DNA from: Actinomycetales bacterium
GTDB lineage: Bacteria; Actinomycetota; Actinomycetes; Actinomycetales; Dermatophilaceae
Assembly: GCA_002748155.1 (NCBI GenBank)
Contig: PDRO01000005.1
Location: 169,800-233,799, forward strand
Reading direction: 5' to 3'
Length of the DNA stretch: 64,000 nt
Position numbers and translations under genes: made by a program
The notes under the pieces: model-generated
What the model was told of the DNA's origin: nothing
Databases searched by the model: none
What the model saw: only the letters and a program-made list of their open reading frames with translations
In this document: piece by piece, positions 43,899-53,329 of the stretch
How positions within the stretch are numbered: the first letter of the stretch is position 1
How the letters are laid out: every line of letters begins with the position of its first letter

Positions 43899-45330
43899 TC
43901 GGAATGGAGGGGGTGCGATCACTGGTCCCGGTCGCGAGCAGTCGCCTGACCAGCCGACCGGCGGCGAGGTCGAGCGCCAAGGGCAGCACGACGGCATACG
44001 GATGGACGAGCGCCAGGACCATGCCGACGAGCAACCGAGTGCAGATCAGTCCGGGCACGAGGGAGGTGGCCAGCCAGCGCACGATTCCCCGGGAGCGCAC
44101 GGCGATGGTCTCGACCGTCAAAGCGAGCAGCCAAGGAGTGGCCAAGGCTCCCACGAAGGCGAGTGCGGCGACCCGACCGGCCGGGTAGCCGACTAGGGCG
44201 GTCGTGACGAGGCAGGTGATGGCGGCGAGCCCGACGGCGACGGCTCCGAGAGCCCCGATCACTCGAGCATTTGCCAGGTGCAGGCTGGCCGAGCGCACCG
44301 GCAGATGGGCGAATCGAGCCACGAATCCGGCAGGCAGCACACCATGCGGCAGGACGACAGCGACGGAGACCGCAACGGCGCTCGCGACGCCGAGGACCGG
44401 GACGAATGCTGTCGAATCGCTGATCGTCGGGAGTTGCACTGCCAGCGCCGCGCCAGCCACTGATCCCGTTGCCAGACAAAGCACTAGGCGGAGGCTGGTC
44501 GAGCGGCTGGCGGCGATCTGCGTGCACACGCGGGTGATGTCTTTGGCCCGGCCAGGCCGCGCAGGCAGTGCTAGCCACCGGTTGCTCCGGCGCTCGATGG
44601 TGTCGAGACCCGAGGGAGCGGCCGCGTTGCCCGTCGCAGCAATGAGTGCTGCCACGACCACCCAGGAGAGCAAGAAGCCGGCCGCCGGCCCCACCGGTGC
44701 GATCCCGAGCAGGATGGCGGCCGGCATACCGAGCATCGCGACGAGGTCGGCGAACACCCCGTTGGGGGCCCAGTCCGGGAGCATCGATGCGGTGAAGAGC
44801 AGCGCCATCGGAGCCAGGACCCACCACGCGGCGAAGTCGTCATCGCGGCTGGTGAGCCGCCAGCCGACAGCGACCGGCAGGGTGGGCAGGAGCAGCGCGG
44901 CAACCACGCCGAGCGCCAAGCTCCATCCGCCGGGCCACGCGCCGGCGGCGACAGCCCCGAGCAGCAAGGCCATCAGTGCGGTGCGCAGACTACCCAGGGT
45001 CCAGGGCAGCGCTGCCTTGGTATGCCGCGACACCGGCAGATGCGCAAGCACGTGCCGTAGGCCAGCGGCTCCGGTTCCTGCCAGGTAGGCACCGGCTCGG
45101 ACATTGGCCACGAGCAGCCACACCCCAGCAACGCTGTAGGTCGCCAAAGACAGCTGGCCCGGCGCGGCGCTCGAGCCAAGGGCCTGTCGAACGGCCCAGC
45201 TGAGGGCCAGCAAGCCGACCAGCACGGTCCCTGCTGCCACGGCTGAGCCCACTCTGGAGACACCACTGACGCCTTGGGCGCGAAGCTCACACTGTGCCGT
45301 GGCGCGCGCGATATGCCGGACGACAGACAT
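43882..45330 (-). CDS. Large ABC-type membrane permease (12-TM-like)
   Basis: A 482-residue hydrophobic protein with about 12 membrane segments, such as AAGTVLVGLLALSWAVRQAL near the N-terminus and GALATPWLLALTVETIAV near the C-terminus. It has no recognised soluble domain. Two halves of similar layout suggest an internally duplicated ABC permease. AAGGAG six bases before the ATG at 45330 fixes the start, and the open frame to 45534 overlaps the peptide gene. It lies between the small peptide gene and the SpoIIM-like/ATPase genes and is the likely membrane part of their transporter. Confidence 0.75.
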   Translation of the reverse strand: MSVVRHIARATAQCELRAQGVSGVSRVGSAVAAGTVLVGLLALSWAVRQALGSSAAPGQLSLATYSVAGVWLLVANVRAGAYLAGTGAAGLRHVLAHLPVSRHTKAALPWTLGSLRTALMALLLGAVAAGAWPGGWSLALGVVAALLLPTLPVAVGWRLTSRDDDFAAWWVLAPMALLFTASMLPDWAPNGVFADLVAMLGMPAAILLGIAPVGPAAGFLLSWVVVAALIAATGNAAAPSGLDTIERRSNRWLALPARPGRAKDITRVCTQIAASRSTSLRLVLCLATGSVAGAALAVQLPTISDSTAFVPVLGVASAVAVSVAVVLPHGVLPAGFVARFAHLPVRSASLHLANARVIGALGAVAVGLAAITCLVTTALVGYPAGRVAALAFVGALATPWLLALTVETIAVRSRGIVRWLATSLVPGLICTRLLVGMVLALVHPYAVVLPLALDLAAGRLVRRLLATGTSDRTPSIPSEETP

Positions 45331-45383
45331 GTGGCACTCCTTGGGGAAGGATCGGGAACGGTTGCGCGAGTGGGGCCGGGGCC

Positions 45384-45404
45384 GGCCTGGAGGTCCTCCG
45401 GGCC
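45384..45404 (-). terminator. Intercistronic hairpin after the small peptide gene
   Basis: GGCCTGGAGG and CCTCCGGGCC form a 10-bp stem with one mismatch and a one-base centre, 11 bases after the peptide stop and 53 bases before the permease start. Such a partial terminator or processing hairpin would let the structural peptide be made in excess over the transporter. Confidence 0.55.
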
Positions 45405-45415
45405 GACCGGGCGGC

Positions 45416-45568
45416 TCAGTAGGCCACTGCGGCACGGGTGCCGGCGACGAAGATGATGCCGCGCACCAGGTCTCCGTGGGCCAAGAACGGCACGACGAAA
45501 GCGGCGACCAGAGCCACCGTCGAGGCCGTGACACGGCGGGACTGCAGAGCTAGACGTGAGGTCTTCAT
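45416..45568 (-). CDS. Small hydrophobic peptide, candidate bacteriocin precursor
   Basis: A 50-residue peptide not seen among the long frames. It begins MKTSRLALQSRRVTASTVAL, has a hydrophobic middle (VALVAAFVVPFLA, then GDLVRGIIFVAG) and ends TRAAVAY. The basic N-terminus, hydrophobic helices and terminal RAAVAY recall circular bacteriocins, whose precursors end RAIAY (circularin A) or RAVIAW (AS-48). AAAGGAAG stands 4-5 bases before the ATG. It is shorter than known circular bacteriocins (about 58-70 mature residues), so a leaderless or new class of peptide is also possible. It heads the permease-SpoIIM-ATPase run. Confidence 0.6.
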   Translation of the reverse strand: MKTSRLALQSRRVTASTVALVAAFVVPFLAHGDLVRGIIFVAGTRAAVAY

Positions 45569-45908
45569 GGGTCTTCCTTTCGAAGTGGCATCGATCCAGC
45601 TGATCGATGGGCACGGCAGGCGCCAACCCCAGCTCTACGGAGCCGGTCCGGTGACTGGCTGCTAACCAATGGCCAGACTGTCGGTCACCCTAACGTCGCT
45701 CAGGTGGGTCGCGGCAACGTGGCCCGCACCACCCACCTGGTCCCCTAGGGTCCGGCCTCGAAAGCGCCGCCGCTCAGATCGACTCGTTCTTCGATCCCGC
45801 GTAATCATCAGACAGCCGATGACGGCGATCCACCCCTGGGCGCGACGGTGGGCCACTCGCGCCCAGTTGCGCCTGGCCATCGTCACCTGGACCGCACACA
45901 CCTCACAC
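45569..45908. other. Intergenic region upstream of the peptide gene
   Basis: No gene was recognised. It should hold the promoter of the peptide-transporter operon: on the minus strand TTGCCG and GTTAGG are about 17 bp apart near 45685-45715. The dyad at 45589-45609 lies between this and the ATG. Confidence 0.5.
45589..45609. promoter_or_regulatory. Inverted repeat upstream of the peptide gene
   Basis: CATCGATC and GATCGATG form an 8-bp inverted repeat with a 5-base centre, 21-41 bases before the peptide ATG. It may be an operator or a leader hairpin. Confidence 0.45.
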
Positions 45909-45992
45909 CGCCGGCGGCGGCAACACCGACTCGGTCACCTGACCCCCATCGAGTTTGAGACCACCTACCAGACCACCCCCGCAGCCTCACAC
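45909..45992 (+). pseudogene. IS3-family transposase remnant
   Basis: The plus-strand frame reads RRRQHRLGHLTPIEFETTYQ followed by TTPAAS, the usual C-terminal end of IS3-type integrases (HSxLGxLTPxEFE). Nothing of the catalytic core is left. It marks a former insertion between the peptide operon and the VanW gene. Confidence 0.65.
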
Positions 45993-46041
45993 CACCACCC
46001 ACCACGATTGTCAACCAGACCCTGGGCAGGTCCCCCACACC

Positions 46042-46124
46042 CCGACCCGAGAGGACCCGACCCGAGGCAGGTCACCTACACAGAACGGTCTCACCCGAGA
46101 CGACCCGACCCGCGACAACCCGAC
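46042..46124. repeat. ACCCG-rich low-complexity tract
   Basis: The pentamer ACCCG recurs about eight times, as GACCCGACCCG blocks around a non-repetitive middle. The units are irregular and not spaced like CRISPR repeats. No coding role is seen. It fills the gap between the IS3 relic and the end of the VanW gene. Confidence 0.6.
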
Positions 46125-46159
46125 GCCCAAGTGGGATCCCGCGCGTCGCGTGGTCGGGG

Positions 46160-47824
46160 TTATCGGCAGGTGACTCGGTCGGCAGCCTGATAGCGAATGG
46201 GATAGCTCTTGTCCTCGACGACCGCGCCGCCCTGGCGGACGATCCGTTGGATCGTGACGTCAAACCCGTCGGTCCCGGACTGCGGGACGCAACCTGGAGT
46301 AGTCAGGGTCACCCGGCCGCTCGGTCGGTAGTTGATGCGCGAACCGGTGATCGACTCGACATCGAAGTGCTTCGTGCTCCACATCCGGCCGTGAACCTGG
46401 CCGTCGGCAACCCATAGCTGAACGAGGATCCCGTAGGGGGTGTTGTTGGTCCAGCGGTTGTCCAGGTTGGGCCAGTTGATCGTTGCCTCCCGGCCGACCG
46501 GATAGCGCGAGATATAGAACGAGTGCGGATGGAATTCGTCTATCTGCACGCCGGAGAACCACGCAAGGTTGAGAATCACCGTGGACACCTGAGAGATGCC
46601 ACCACCGGTCGACTTCGCGAGACGGTTATTGACGATGATGCCGGCTTTTCGGTAGCCCTTGGCGGGAGTGCGTTCACCGAGAATACCGTTCATGCTGAAG
46701 GTCTCGCCGGGCTTGATGAGCGTGCCGCTAATGGTCCGGCTGGCCAGATCGAGGTTGGCGGTCCGAGCTCTCTTGTTCGGGAACGACGAGTCGAAGCTCG
46801 CGATGACCTCTTTGACCCCGAGAGCCGTTGCCTGCTCGGTCGTGAACTCAGGCTTTGTCACGGTGGCCGGCACCTCAAGCCGGCGATCAGAGGAGGTCAA
46901 CGCAGTTGTGAACGACGGGCCGAGACCCGACGTGTCGACGGTGACACCGTCAACCGAGGGACGCACTTCCGGGCGCCCACCCTCGAGCACGATGGCAGCA
47001 TCCTGCGCCGGCACGACGATCGACTCGGTGGCCGCCAGGATCACCTCGCTGAGCCGCTGCTCGTCGACCGTCGGAGACAGGCCTCCGGCGCCGTCGGGCT
47101 CGATCGACAGTGCTGGCGCGAACTGCTCCGGCGTAATCGGTATCGACTGTTCCGCGACAACCAGCGTGACCGGGCCGGAGGTGGCCGGAACAGCGAAGTC
47201 CCGGACCACGGTATCCACGGCATCTTGGCCGATCTCGGGTGCTATCCGGGTCACCGGCGCGGTGATTGTTGTCCGGCTCGGCCAGTCTGTCGAGATCGTA
47301 TCCACCAAGGCGTCGACCTCGACCTGGATTCCCGGCTCTGGTGGGGTTGTCGAGACCTGCCCGTCAATGAAGGACACTGAACCGTCGCTCGGCGCACGAC
47401 CGACGTCACGGGCCTTGTTGGCGAGCTCAGCAGCCAGCTTGTCAGGGTCGACCCTGGTCTGTACCGGCCGATCGACTCCGCTTACGAGCCGGGCCCAGAC
47501 CCGGGTCGGGTCCAGCGTGAAACTGGTCAGGTCGTCGAGGGTGGCGGGAATGTCGAGCGCCATGCCGACGGTTGCCGGGTCAACGGTGAAGTCGGTGCCC
47601 GCCTCGCGGACTTCGATGGTCAACGGCATCACCGCCTGCGGCGACAGATCCCCGGCGAGACGATCCGCTGCCTCTTCCCGGCTGAGTCCACCGATGGTGA
47701 CACCTCCGACTACCGCCGAGTCCGGGATCTGTCGGCCGGACCACCACGCCAAGGCCACGTAGAGCCCACCAAGGACTATGAGGCCGAAGGACAGGTGCCG
47801 CCACATGCGGCTCCACTTGCGCAA
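46160..47824 (-). CDS. VanW-family protein
   Basis: A 554-residue protein with one N-terminal membrane helix (FGLIVLGGLYVALAWWSG), two repeated domains of the peptidoglycan-binding-4 type and a C-terminal VanW domain (about residues 360-500) with LIKPGETFSMNGILGERT, GGGISQVSTVILNLAWFSG and INWPNLDNRWTNNTPYG. VanW proteins occur beside some glycopeptide-resistance genes, but a catalytic function is not established. It probably works outside the membrane on or near peptidoglycan. It stands between the peptide operon and a flavin reductase gene. Confidence 0.9.
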   Translation of the reverse strand: MRKWSRMWRHLSFGLIVLGGLYVALAWWSGRQIPDSAVVGGVTIGGLSREEAADRLAGDLSPQAVMPLTIEVREAGTDFTVDPATVGMALDIPATLDDLTSFTLDPTRVWARLVSGVDRPVQTRVDPDKLAAELANKARDVGRAPSDGSVSFIDGQVSTTPPEPGIQVEVDALVDTISTDWPSRTTITAPVTRIAPEIGQDAVDTVVRDFAVPATSGPVTLVVAEQSIPITPEQFAPALSIEPDGAGGLSPTVDEQRLSEVILAATESIVVPAQDAAIVLEGGRPEVRPSVDGVTVDTSGLGPSFTTALTSSDRRLEVPATVTKPEFTTEQATALGVKEVIASFDSSFPNKRARTANLDLASRTISGTLIKPGETFSMNGILGERTPAKGYRKAGIIVNNRLAKSTGGGISQVSTVILNLAWFSGVQIDEFHPHSFYISRYPVGREATINWPNLDNRWTNNTPYGILVQLWVADGQVHGRMWSTKHFDVESITGSRINYRPSGRVTLTTPGCVPQSGTDGFDVTIQRIVRQGGAVVEDKSYPIRYQAADRVTCR

Positions 47825-47902
47825 GACGCTCCTCCTCTACCGTCTTTCGAACGACTCACCCTAGCCCGCGTGGCTGGCCCGCCAGCCGCGCCCCCCGGTC
47901 AC

Positions 47903-48394
47903 TCAACCGATGACCCCGAAACTGCCACGGAAATGGACCAGAGCGGGAGGCGCGTCGTCGGACAGCTCAACGGCGAGGACCCGACCGACAACGATAGAAT
48001 GGTCCCCTCCGGGGTAGAGTTCTTCAGTCCGGATTTCGAGCCACGCCAGCGCATCGTCGAGCAGGGCGGCATCGGTCAACGGGCCCCGATGGTGCGGGTA
48101 GGGGTCGACCTGACCAGCGAGCGGACGACCCGGAGTGGCCAGCCGTTGCGCCGCCTCCCGGGAATCCGCGCCGAGGATGCTCACACCCCACATCTGCGCC
48201 GATCGGAAAGCGTCATGGAAGCGTGATCTCTGCTCCACGCAGACAAGCACGAGCGGGGGCCGCAATGACACCGACACCAGCGATGTCGCGGTGATGGCGT
48301 GATCCGTCCCGTCCGCGACACAGGACACGACAGTGACACCGGTGGCGAAGCAGCCCATCGCCTGCCGGAACACGGACAGGTCAACCGATGCCAT
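47903..48394 (-). CDS. Flavin reductase-like domain protein
   Basis: The 163-residue protein has the FMN-binding split-barrel layout of small flavin reductases: FRQAMGCFATGVTVVSC at the N-terminus, TATSLVSVSLRPPLVLVCV and a C-terminal VHFRGSFGVIG. It would reduce FMN or FAD with NAD(P)H for a partner monooxygenase, none of which is obvious nearby. ATG 48394 with GGAG eight bases upstream is preferred over a TTG six bases earlier. Confidence 0.85.
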   Translation of the reverse strand: MASVDLSVFRQAMGCFATGVTVVSCVADGTDHAITATSLVSVSLRPPLVLVCVEQRSRFHDAFRSAQMWGVSILGADSREAAQRLATPGRPLAGQVDPYPHHRGPLTDAALLDDALAWLEIRTEELYPGGDHSIVVGRVLAVELSDDAPPALVHFRGSFGVIG

Positions 48395-48562
48395 GCTCAA
48401 CGCTCCTTCCGGATCGATCCCGGGCCCCGTGCCGTGACCGAAGACCCGGCGCGGCTCGCCAAGGGCAACGTATCCGCCGGCCTGGCAGCAGCAGTGCCAC
48501 GACGACGACCCGAGCCGCCGGGTTTGCTCGTCCGGACCGCGCGATCACTCTGGGCACGCGTG

Positions 48563-50500
48563 TCAACGGCCTGACATGGCGCTTCGGGCCCGCGCAGCGG
48601 CTCGGGCCCGTTCGACCTGATCCAGCACGGCTTTGCGGATGCGGACCGCTTCCGGGGTGACTTCGACGCATTCGTCTTCGCGACAGAACTCTAGGGACTG
48701 CTCCAACGAGAGCCGCCGGGGCGGCACGAGCCGTTCGAGCACTTCGGCGGTCGAGGAGCGCACATTGCTGAGCTTGCGTTCCTTGGTGATGTTGACGTCC
48801 ATGTCTTCGGCACGCGAATTCTCACCGACGATCATACCCTCGTAGACCTCGGTCGTCGGTTCGACGAAAAGGGTGCCCCGCTCTTGGAGGTTGAACATCG
48901 CATACGAGGTCGCCGCCCCGCTGCGGTCGGCCACGAGGGAGCCGGTGAGCCGGGTCGTGATCTGCCCCGCCCAGGGCGCGTAGCCGTCGAAGACGTGGTG
49001 CGCGATCCCGGTACCCCGGGTCTCGGTGAGGAACTCGGTGCGAAACCCGATCAGCCCACGCGAGGGAACGATGAACTCCATCCGGACCCAACCGGTCCCG
49101 TGGTTGGTCAGCTCCTCCAGCCGACCCTTGCGCCCGGCCATCACCTGGGTGACCGTCCCGAGGAACTCCTCGGGAATGTCGATGGTCATCCGTTCCATCG
49201 GTTCGTGGACGGCGCCGTCGACCTCACGAGTGACGACCCTCGGTTTGCCGACGGTGAGCTCGAAACCTTCGCGGCGCATCTGCTCGACGAGGATGGCCAG
49301 CGCGAGCTCGCCGCGTCCGTGCACTTCCCAGGCGTCCGGGCGCTCGGTCGGCAGCATCCGGATCGAGACGTTGCCGACGAGCTCACGTTCGAGCCGGTCC
49401 TTGACCAACCGGGCGGTGACTTTTGCTCCGCGCACCCGCCCGGCCAGCGGAGACGTGTTGGTGCCGATCGTCATCGAGATCGCCGGCTCGTCGACGGTGA
49501 TCAGGGGCAGGGGGTGCGGGTCGTCGGGATCGGCGAGGGTCTCGCCGATCATGATCTCGTCGATCCCGGCGATCGCGATGATGTCTCCGGGCCCTGCCGT
49601 GCGCTCCAGCGGCAACGGGATTCGCTCCAGCCCCTCGGTCATGAGCAGCTCGGTGACCTTGACTCGGCTCACCGACCCGTCGCGACGGATCCATGCGACC
49701 TGCTGGCCCTTGCGGATCGTGCCGTTATGCACCCGCAGCAGGGCCAGGCGGCCGAGGAAGTTGCTGGAGTCGAGGTTGGTGACGTGGGCTTGCAGCGGAG
49801 CTGCATCGTCGAAGACCGGGGCCGGAACGGTCTGCATGATCGTGGCGAAGAGCGGCTCGAGATCCGGCCCGTCGGGCAGGCCGCCATCGTCGGGTTGAGC
49901 CAACGAGGCCCGCCCCGCCTTGGCCGAGGCGTAGACGATCGGGAACTCCAGCGCGGCGTCGTGATGCCGTTCGTCGTCGGAGCCCTCGAGCAGGTCCATG
50001 AACAGCTCGTAGACCTCGTCGACGACTTCGGCGATCCGGGCATCGGGCCGGTCGACCTTGTTGATGCACAACACGACCGGCAGTCGAGCCGTCAGCGCCT
50101 TGCGCAACACGAATCGGGTCTGCGGCAGCGGGCCTTCGGACGCATCGACCAACAACACCACCCCGTCGACCATCGACAGCCCGCGTTCGACCTCACCGCC
50201 GAAGTCGGCGTGACCGGGGGTGTCGATGATGTTGATCGTCACCCCGTCGGGGTGGCCCGCTGCGACCGCCGAGGCACCGTTGTAGTGGATCGCGGTGTTC
50301 TTGGCGAGGATCGTGATCCCCTTCTCCCGCTCGAGATCACCGGAATCCATCACCCGGTCGATGGTCTCCGCGCCGTGGTGCGCCTGACCGCCGAAGGCAC
50401 CACCCTGCCAGAGCATCTTGTCGACGAGGGTGGTCTTGCCATGATCGACGTGGGCGACGATGGCGACGTTGCGGATGTCACCGCGAGACTGCTGGGGCAT
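48563..50500 (-). CDS. typA: Ribosome-associated translational GTPase TypA/BipA
   Basis: The 645-residue GTPase has G1 [11 protein letters not shown]3 [14 protein letters not shown] and G4 NKVDRPDA, then the domain III/V and C-terminal blocks [24 protein letters not shown] and [29 protein letters not shown] typical of BipA. It helps ribosome assembly and translation under stress or cold. The length is normal. It is the left end of the core block that continues with fdxA and dapC. Confidence 0.97.
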   Translation of the reverse strand: MPQQSRGDIRNVAIVAHVDHGKTTLVDKMLWQGGAFGGQAHHGAETIDRVMDSGDLEREKGITILAKNTAIHYNGASAVAAGHPDGVTINIIDTPGHADFGGEVERGLSMVDGVVLLVDASEGPLPQTRFVLRKALTARLPVVLCINKVDRPDARIAEVVDEVYELFMDLLEGSDDERHHDAALEFPIVYASAKAGRASLAQPDDGGLPDGPDLEPLFATIMQTVPAPVFDDAAPLQAHVTNLDSSNFLGRLALLRVHNGTIRKGQQVAWIRRDGSVSRVKVTELLMTEGLERIPLPLERTAGPGDIIAIAGIDEIMIGETLADPDDPHPLPLITVDEPAISMTIGTNTSPLAGRVRGAKVTARLVKDRLERELVGNVSIRMLPTERPDAWEVHGRGELALAILVEQMRREGFELTVGKPRVVTREVDGAVHEPMERMTIDIPEEFLGTVTQVMAGRKGRLEELTNHGTGWVRMEFIVPSRGLIGFRTEFLTETRGTGIAHHVFDGYAPWAGQITTRLTGSLVADRSGAATSYAMFNLQERGTLFVEPTTEVYEGMIVGENSRAEDMDVNITKERKLSNVRSSTAEVLERLVPPRRLSLEQSLEFCREDECVEVTPEAVRIRKAVLDQVERARAAARARSAMSGR

Positions 50501-50551
50501 ACCGGGGATTCTCTCAGCCCGGGCGAGGTCGAACCAGCACGCTTCGCAGCA

Positions 50552-51559
50552 TCAGCCGATACCGGCCAACGTGGCAGCCAACACGGCCTTGATCGTGTGC
50601 ATCCGGTTCTCGCTCTGGGCGAAGACGATCGAGGCCGGCGACTCGAACACCTCGTCGGTGACCTCCATCTGCTCGAGACCGAACTCCTGGAAGACCCGCT
50701 CCCCCACCGCTGTGTCCCGATTGTGGTACGAGGGGAGGCAGTGCATGAACCGCACGTCCGGGTTGCCCGTGGCCGCCAGTACGGCGGCAGTCACTCGATA
50801 CGGGGTGAGTAGGTCGATCCGCTCCGCCCACACGTCGTCGGACTCGCCCATCGAGACCCACACGTCGGTATGCACGAAATCTGCTCCGGCCACCCCCTCG
50901 TCGATCGACTCGGTGAGCGTCACCCGGGCTCCGGTCGTCTCGGCCAGCGCGCGAGCGCGACCGACGATCTGCTCGTCCGGCCACAACGACCGGGGGGCGA
51001 CGATCCGCACGTCCATCCCGCTGATCGCCCCGGCCACGAGCAGCGAGTTGCCCATGTTGAACCGGGCATCCCCCAAGTAGGCGTATGCGGTCTCGGCGAC
51101 CGGTTTGGCCGAATGCTCGGACATGGTGACCACGTCGCACAAGGCTTGCGTGGGATGCCAGAGATCGGTGAGCCCGTTGTAGACCGGCACCCCGGCATAC
51201 GCCGCGAGGGCCTCGCAATCGGCGTGGCTCGCGCCGCGAAACTCGATCCCGTCGTAGAACCCGCCGAGGACCCGGGCCGTGTCGGCAACCGACTCCTTGT
51301 GCCCGAGCTGGCTGCCGCTCGGGTCGAGATAGGTGGTGTGGGCACCCAGGTGAGAGGCGGCGACCTCGAAAGCGCACCGGGTGCGTGTCGAGGTCTTCTC
51401 GAAGACCAGCGCGATCATCTTGCCGGCCAACACCTGCTGCTCCTGACCGGCCTGCCGTTGCTTCTTGAGCCGCCCGGTCAACTCGACCAGCCCGAGCCAT
51501 TCGGCCGGGGTGAAGTCGAGCTCCTTGACGAAGCTGCGGTGCTGCAGGTCCAGTGCCAT
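50552..51559 (-). CDS. argF: Ornithine carbamoyltransferase
   Basis: The 335-residue enzyme forms citrulline from ornithine and carbamoyl phosphate. The carbamoyl-phosphate motif [22 protein letters not shown] and the ornithine-site [11 protein letters not shown] are present. No other arginine genes are adjacent, so this may be a catabolic or stand-alone copy rather than part of an arg operon. ATG 51559 is placed seven bases after TACCCT. It lies just before a cGPS-like GTPase gene on the same strand. Confidence 0.95.
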   Translation of the reverse strand: MALDLQHRSFVKELDFTPAEWLGLVELTGRLKKQRQAGQEQQVLAGKMIALVFEKTSTRTRCAFEVAASHLGAHTTYLDPSGSQLGHKESVADTARVLGGFYDGIEFRGASHADCEALAAYAGVPVYNGLTDLWHPTQALCDVVTMSEHSAKPVAETAYAYLGDARFNMGNSLLVAGAISGMDVRIVAPRSLWPDEQIVGRARALAETTGARVTLTESIDEGVAGADFVHTDVWVSMGESDDVWAERIDLLTPYRVTAAVLAATGNPDVRFMHCLPSYHNRDTAVGERVFQEFGLEQMEVTDEVFESPASIVFAQSENRMHTIKAVLAATLAGIG

Positions 51560-51572
51560 GCACGACAGGGTA
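51560..51572 (-). promoter_or_regulatory. Leaderless-type -10 element of argF
   Basis: On the minus strand TACCCT is followed by seven bases and the ATG at 51559. Confidence 0.45.
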
Positions 51573-51676
51573 TGCCGTGCACTCCCCCGAGCCCGCCCGA
51601 GACCTGCCGTCGTGGTCGTCGATCGAGAGCAGACAAATCGATCGAGAGCACAACGGTGTGCCCTCCCGACCCGAGG

Positions 51677-53014
51677 TCAGGTGGCCCGTTCCAGCACCTG
51701 GGTCAGGGCGGCACCCAACCGACCTAGTTCCCGCTCGCGCAACTCGTATCTGGCCCGGACGATCGGTTTGCTGATCCGCAGCACCCGGTTCAGGTCGACC
51801 GGTGTGCCGCTGACCACGACCTCGCCCGGGGTTGCTTCGATGGTGGCGGCGAGATCGGCCACTTGTGCGGCGCTGTATCCCATGGCCGGCAATACCCCAC
51901 GGGCGTTGGGATACTGCTCGTAGGTGGTGGCGAGCGACCCGACGACGTAGTCGCTGGGGTCGACGATCGCGGCCGCGCCGGCCGAGCTGGCGCCGACCAC
52001 TCCAGCCCCGAAGGTCATCGACCCGTGGGTCAGGGTGGGGCCGTCCTCGACGACGACGACCGCGCGGCCAAGCACCTGCCCGGGCTCGTCGACGGTGACC
52101 GGGCTGTCACAACGCTGGATCTCGACATCCGGATTCATCGCCCGGACCGATTCCTCCACCCGCACCACGTCTTCGGGCCGCGCTGTGTCGCACTTGTTGA
52201 CGATCACCAGATCGGCCATCCGCACGTTGGCTTCGCCGGGGTGATATCGGTGTTCGTCACCCGGTCGCAACGGGTCGACAAGGCAGATATGCAGATCGGG
52301 CCGGTAGAAAGGCAGGTCGTTGTTACCGCCGTCCCAGAGGATGACGTCCGCCTCGGCCTCGGCTTCGTGCAGGATCTGCGCGTAGTCCACGCCGGAATAG
52401 ACGACGACACCGGCATCCAGATGCGGCTCGTATTCTTCCCGTTCCTCGATTGTGCAGGACGCCGCGTCGAGGTCGGGATAGTCGGCGAACCGCTGACAAA
52501 CCTGGGCAGCCAGGTCGCCGTAGGGCATCGGGTGACGGACGACAACAACCCGCAACCCATGCTGGCGCAACAATCCGGCGAGATAGCGGGTGGTCTGGCT
52601 CTTGCCGACGCCGGTGCGCACCGCAGTCACGGCCACGACCGGTTTGCGCGAGCGCAGCATGGTATGCCGACCGCTGAGCATGGTGAAGTCGGCACCGGCT
52701 GCGAGGCACTGAGAAGCCAGATGCATGACCCGCTCGTGCGGCACGTCGGAGTAGGCGAAGACTGCGAGATCAATCTTGTTGCTCTCGATGAGCTCGACAA
52801 GGTCGGTTTCGGCGATGATCGGAATGCCATCGGGATAGAGCGCCCCGGCGAGCTCCGGTGGATAGCGCCGGAATGCGATATCCGGGATCTGTGTCGCCGT
52901 GAACGCGACCACCCGAAAAGCGGGATCGTCGCGGAAGACGACGTTGACGTTGTGGAAGTCCCGGCCGGCCGCGCCGAGCACGACGACGCTGCGCGGGGTG
53001 CGTGATGCTGACAT
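51677..53014 (-). CDS. Cyclic 2,3-diphosphoglycerate synthase-like GTPase
   Basis: A 445-residue protein with an N-terminal Rossmann-like part (VVVLGAAGRDFHNVNVVFRDD) and a P-loop domain: TAVRTGVGKSQTTRYLAGLL, a Walker-B-like VILWDGGNNDLPF and the NKxD motif IVNKCDTARPED. This matches the family that includes archaeal cyclic 2,3-diphosphoglycerate synthetase, although bacterial members are of unproven function. GGAGG precedes the ATG. It stands upstream of argF on the same strand, 117 bases apart, an association that could be functional (nucleotide or carbamoyl metabolism) but is not explained. Confidence 0.8.
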   Translation of the reverse strand: MSASRTPRSVVVLGAAGRDFHNVNVVFRDDPAFRVVAFTATQIPDIAFRRYPPELAGALYPDGIPIIAETDLVELIESNKIDLAVFAYSDVPHERVMHLASQCLAAGADFTMLSGRHTMLRSRKPVVAVTAVRTGVGKSQTTRYLAGLLRQHGLRVVVVRHPMPYGDLAAQVCQRFADYPDLDAASCTIEEREEYEPHLDAGVVVYSGVDYAQILHEAEAEADVILWDGGNNDLPFYRPDLHICLVDPLRPGDEHRYHPGEANVRMADLVIVNKCDTARPEDVVRVEESVRAMNPDVEIQRCDSPVTVDEPGQVLGRAVVVVEDGPTLTHGSMTFGAGVVGASSAGAAAIVDPSDYVVGSLATTYEQYPNARGVLPAMGYSAAQVADLAATIEATPGEVVVSGTPVDLNRVLRISKPIVRARYELRERELGRLGAALTQVLERAT

Positions 53015-53329
53015 GCGCCCTCCAGTGGCCGCACGCTGCCGATGCCGTGCGCCCGGGTGGCCTCACGACCACAGTGACCGGCCAGCTCAAGCCTAAGCCC
53101 GAATCCACCGACGTTCCTGGGCCGACCGTGTGGTGACCTGCACGAAACCGTCGCCAGACGGCGGGTTTCGCCCCGCATGTAGCAGGTTCGGCCGGAAATG
53201 GTACCTGCGCAGGCGCTACTCGCAGCCGAACCTACTAAACGTGGCGTTCCTGCCTGCAAGGCGACCTTCCAGGCCGGCGTTCGCGCCCGTGTCACCCGGA
53301 ACCGTCAGGGGCTCGTCGGCCACGGCTCC
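53015..53329. other. Non-coding stretch beside the defence island
   Basis: About 300 bases between the cGPS-like gene and IS3 relics. Apart from the 72-bp dyad element at 53176-53247, nothing was recognised. Confidence 0.6.
53176..53247. repeat. 72-bp imperfect dyad element, copy 1
   Basis: Arms GTAGCAGGTTCGG and CCGAACCTACTAA face each other around a spacer that itself contains the palindrome CCTGCGCAGG. A second copy of the same length lies at 63033-63104, with 53 of 72 positions identical by hand alignment and the arms best conserved. It could be a REP-like element or a structured RNA. Confidence 0.65.

Noticed and set aside
46042..46124. Possible CRISPR-like repeats
   Set aside because: The ACCCG units are short, irregular and without spacers of equal length, and no cas genes are near.
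48884..50812. 642-codon open frame on the plus strand
   Set aside because: It lies antisense to typA, whose protein is unmistakable. Its composition is that of a high-GC shadow frame.
53176..53247. Possible integron attC site or tRNA
   Set aside because: The arms lack the attC core GTTRRRY and no integrase is near. A tRNA cloverleaf with an anticodon loop cannot be drawn.
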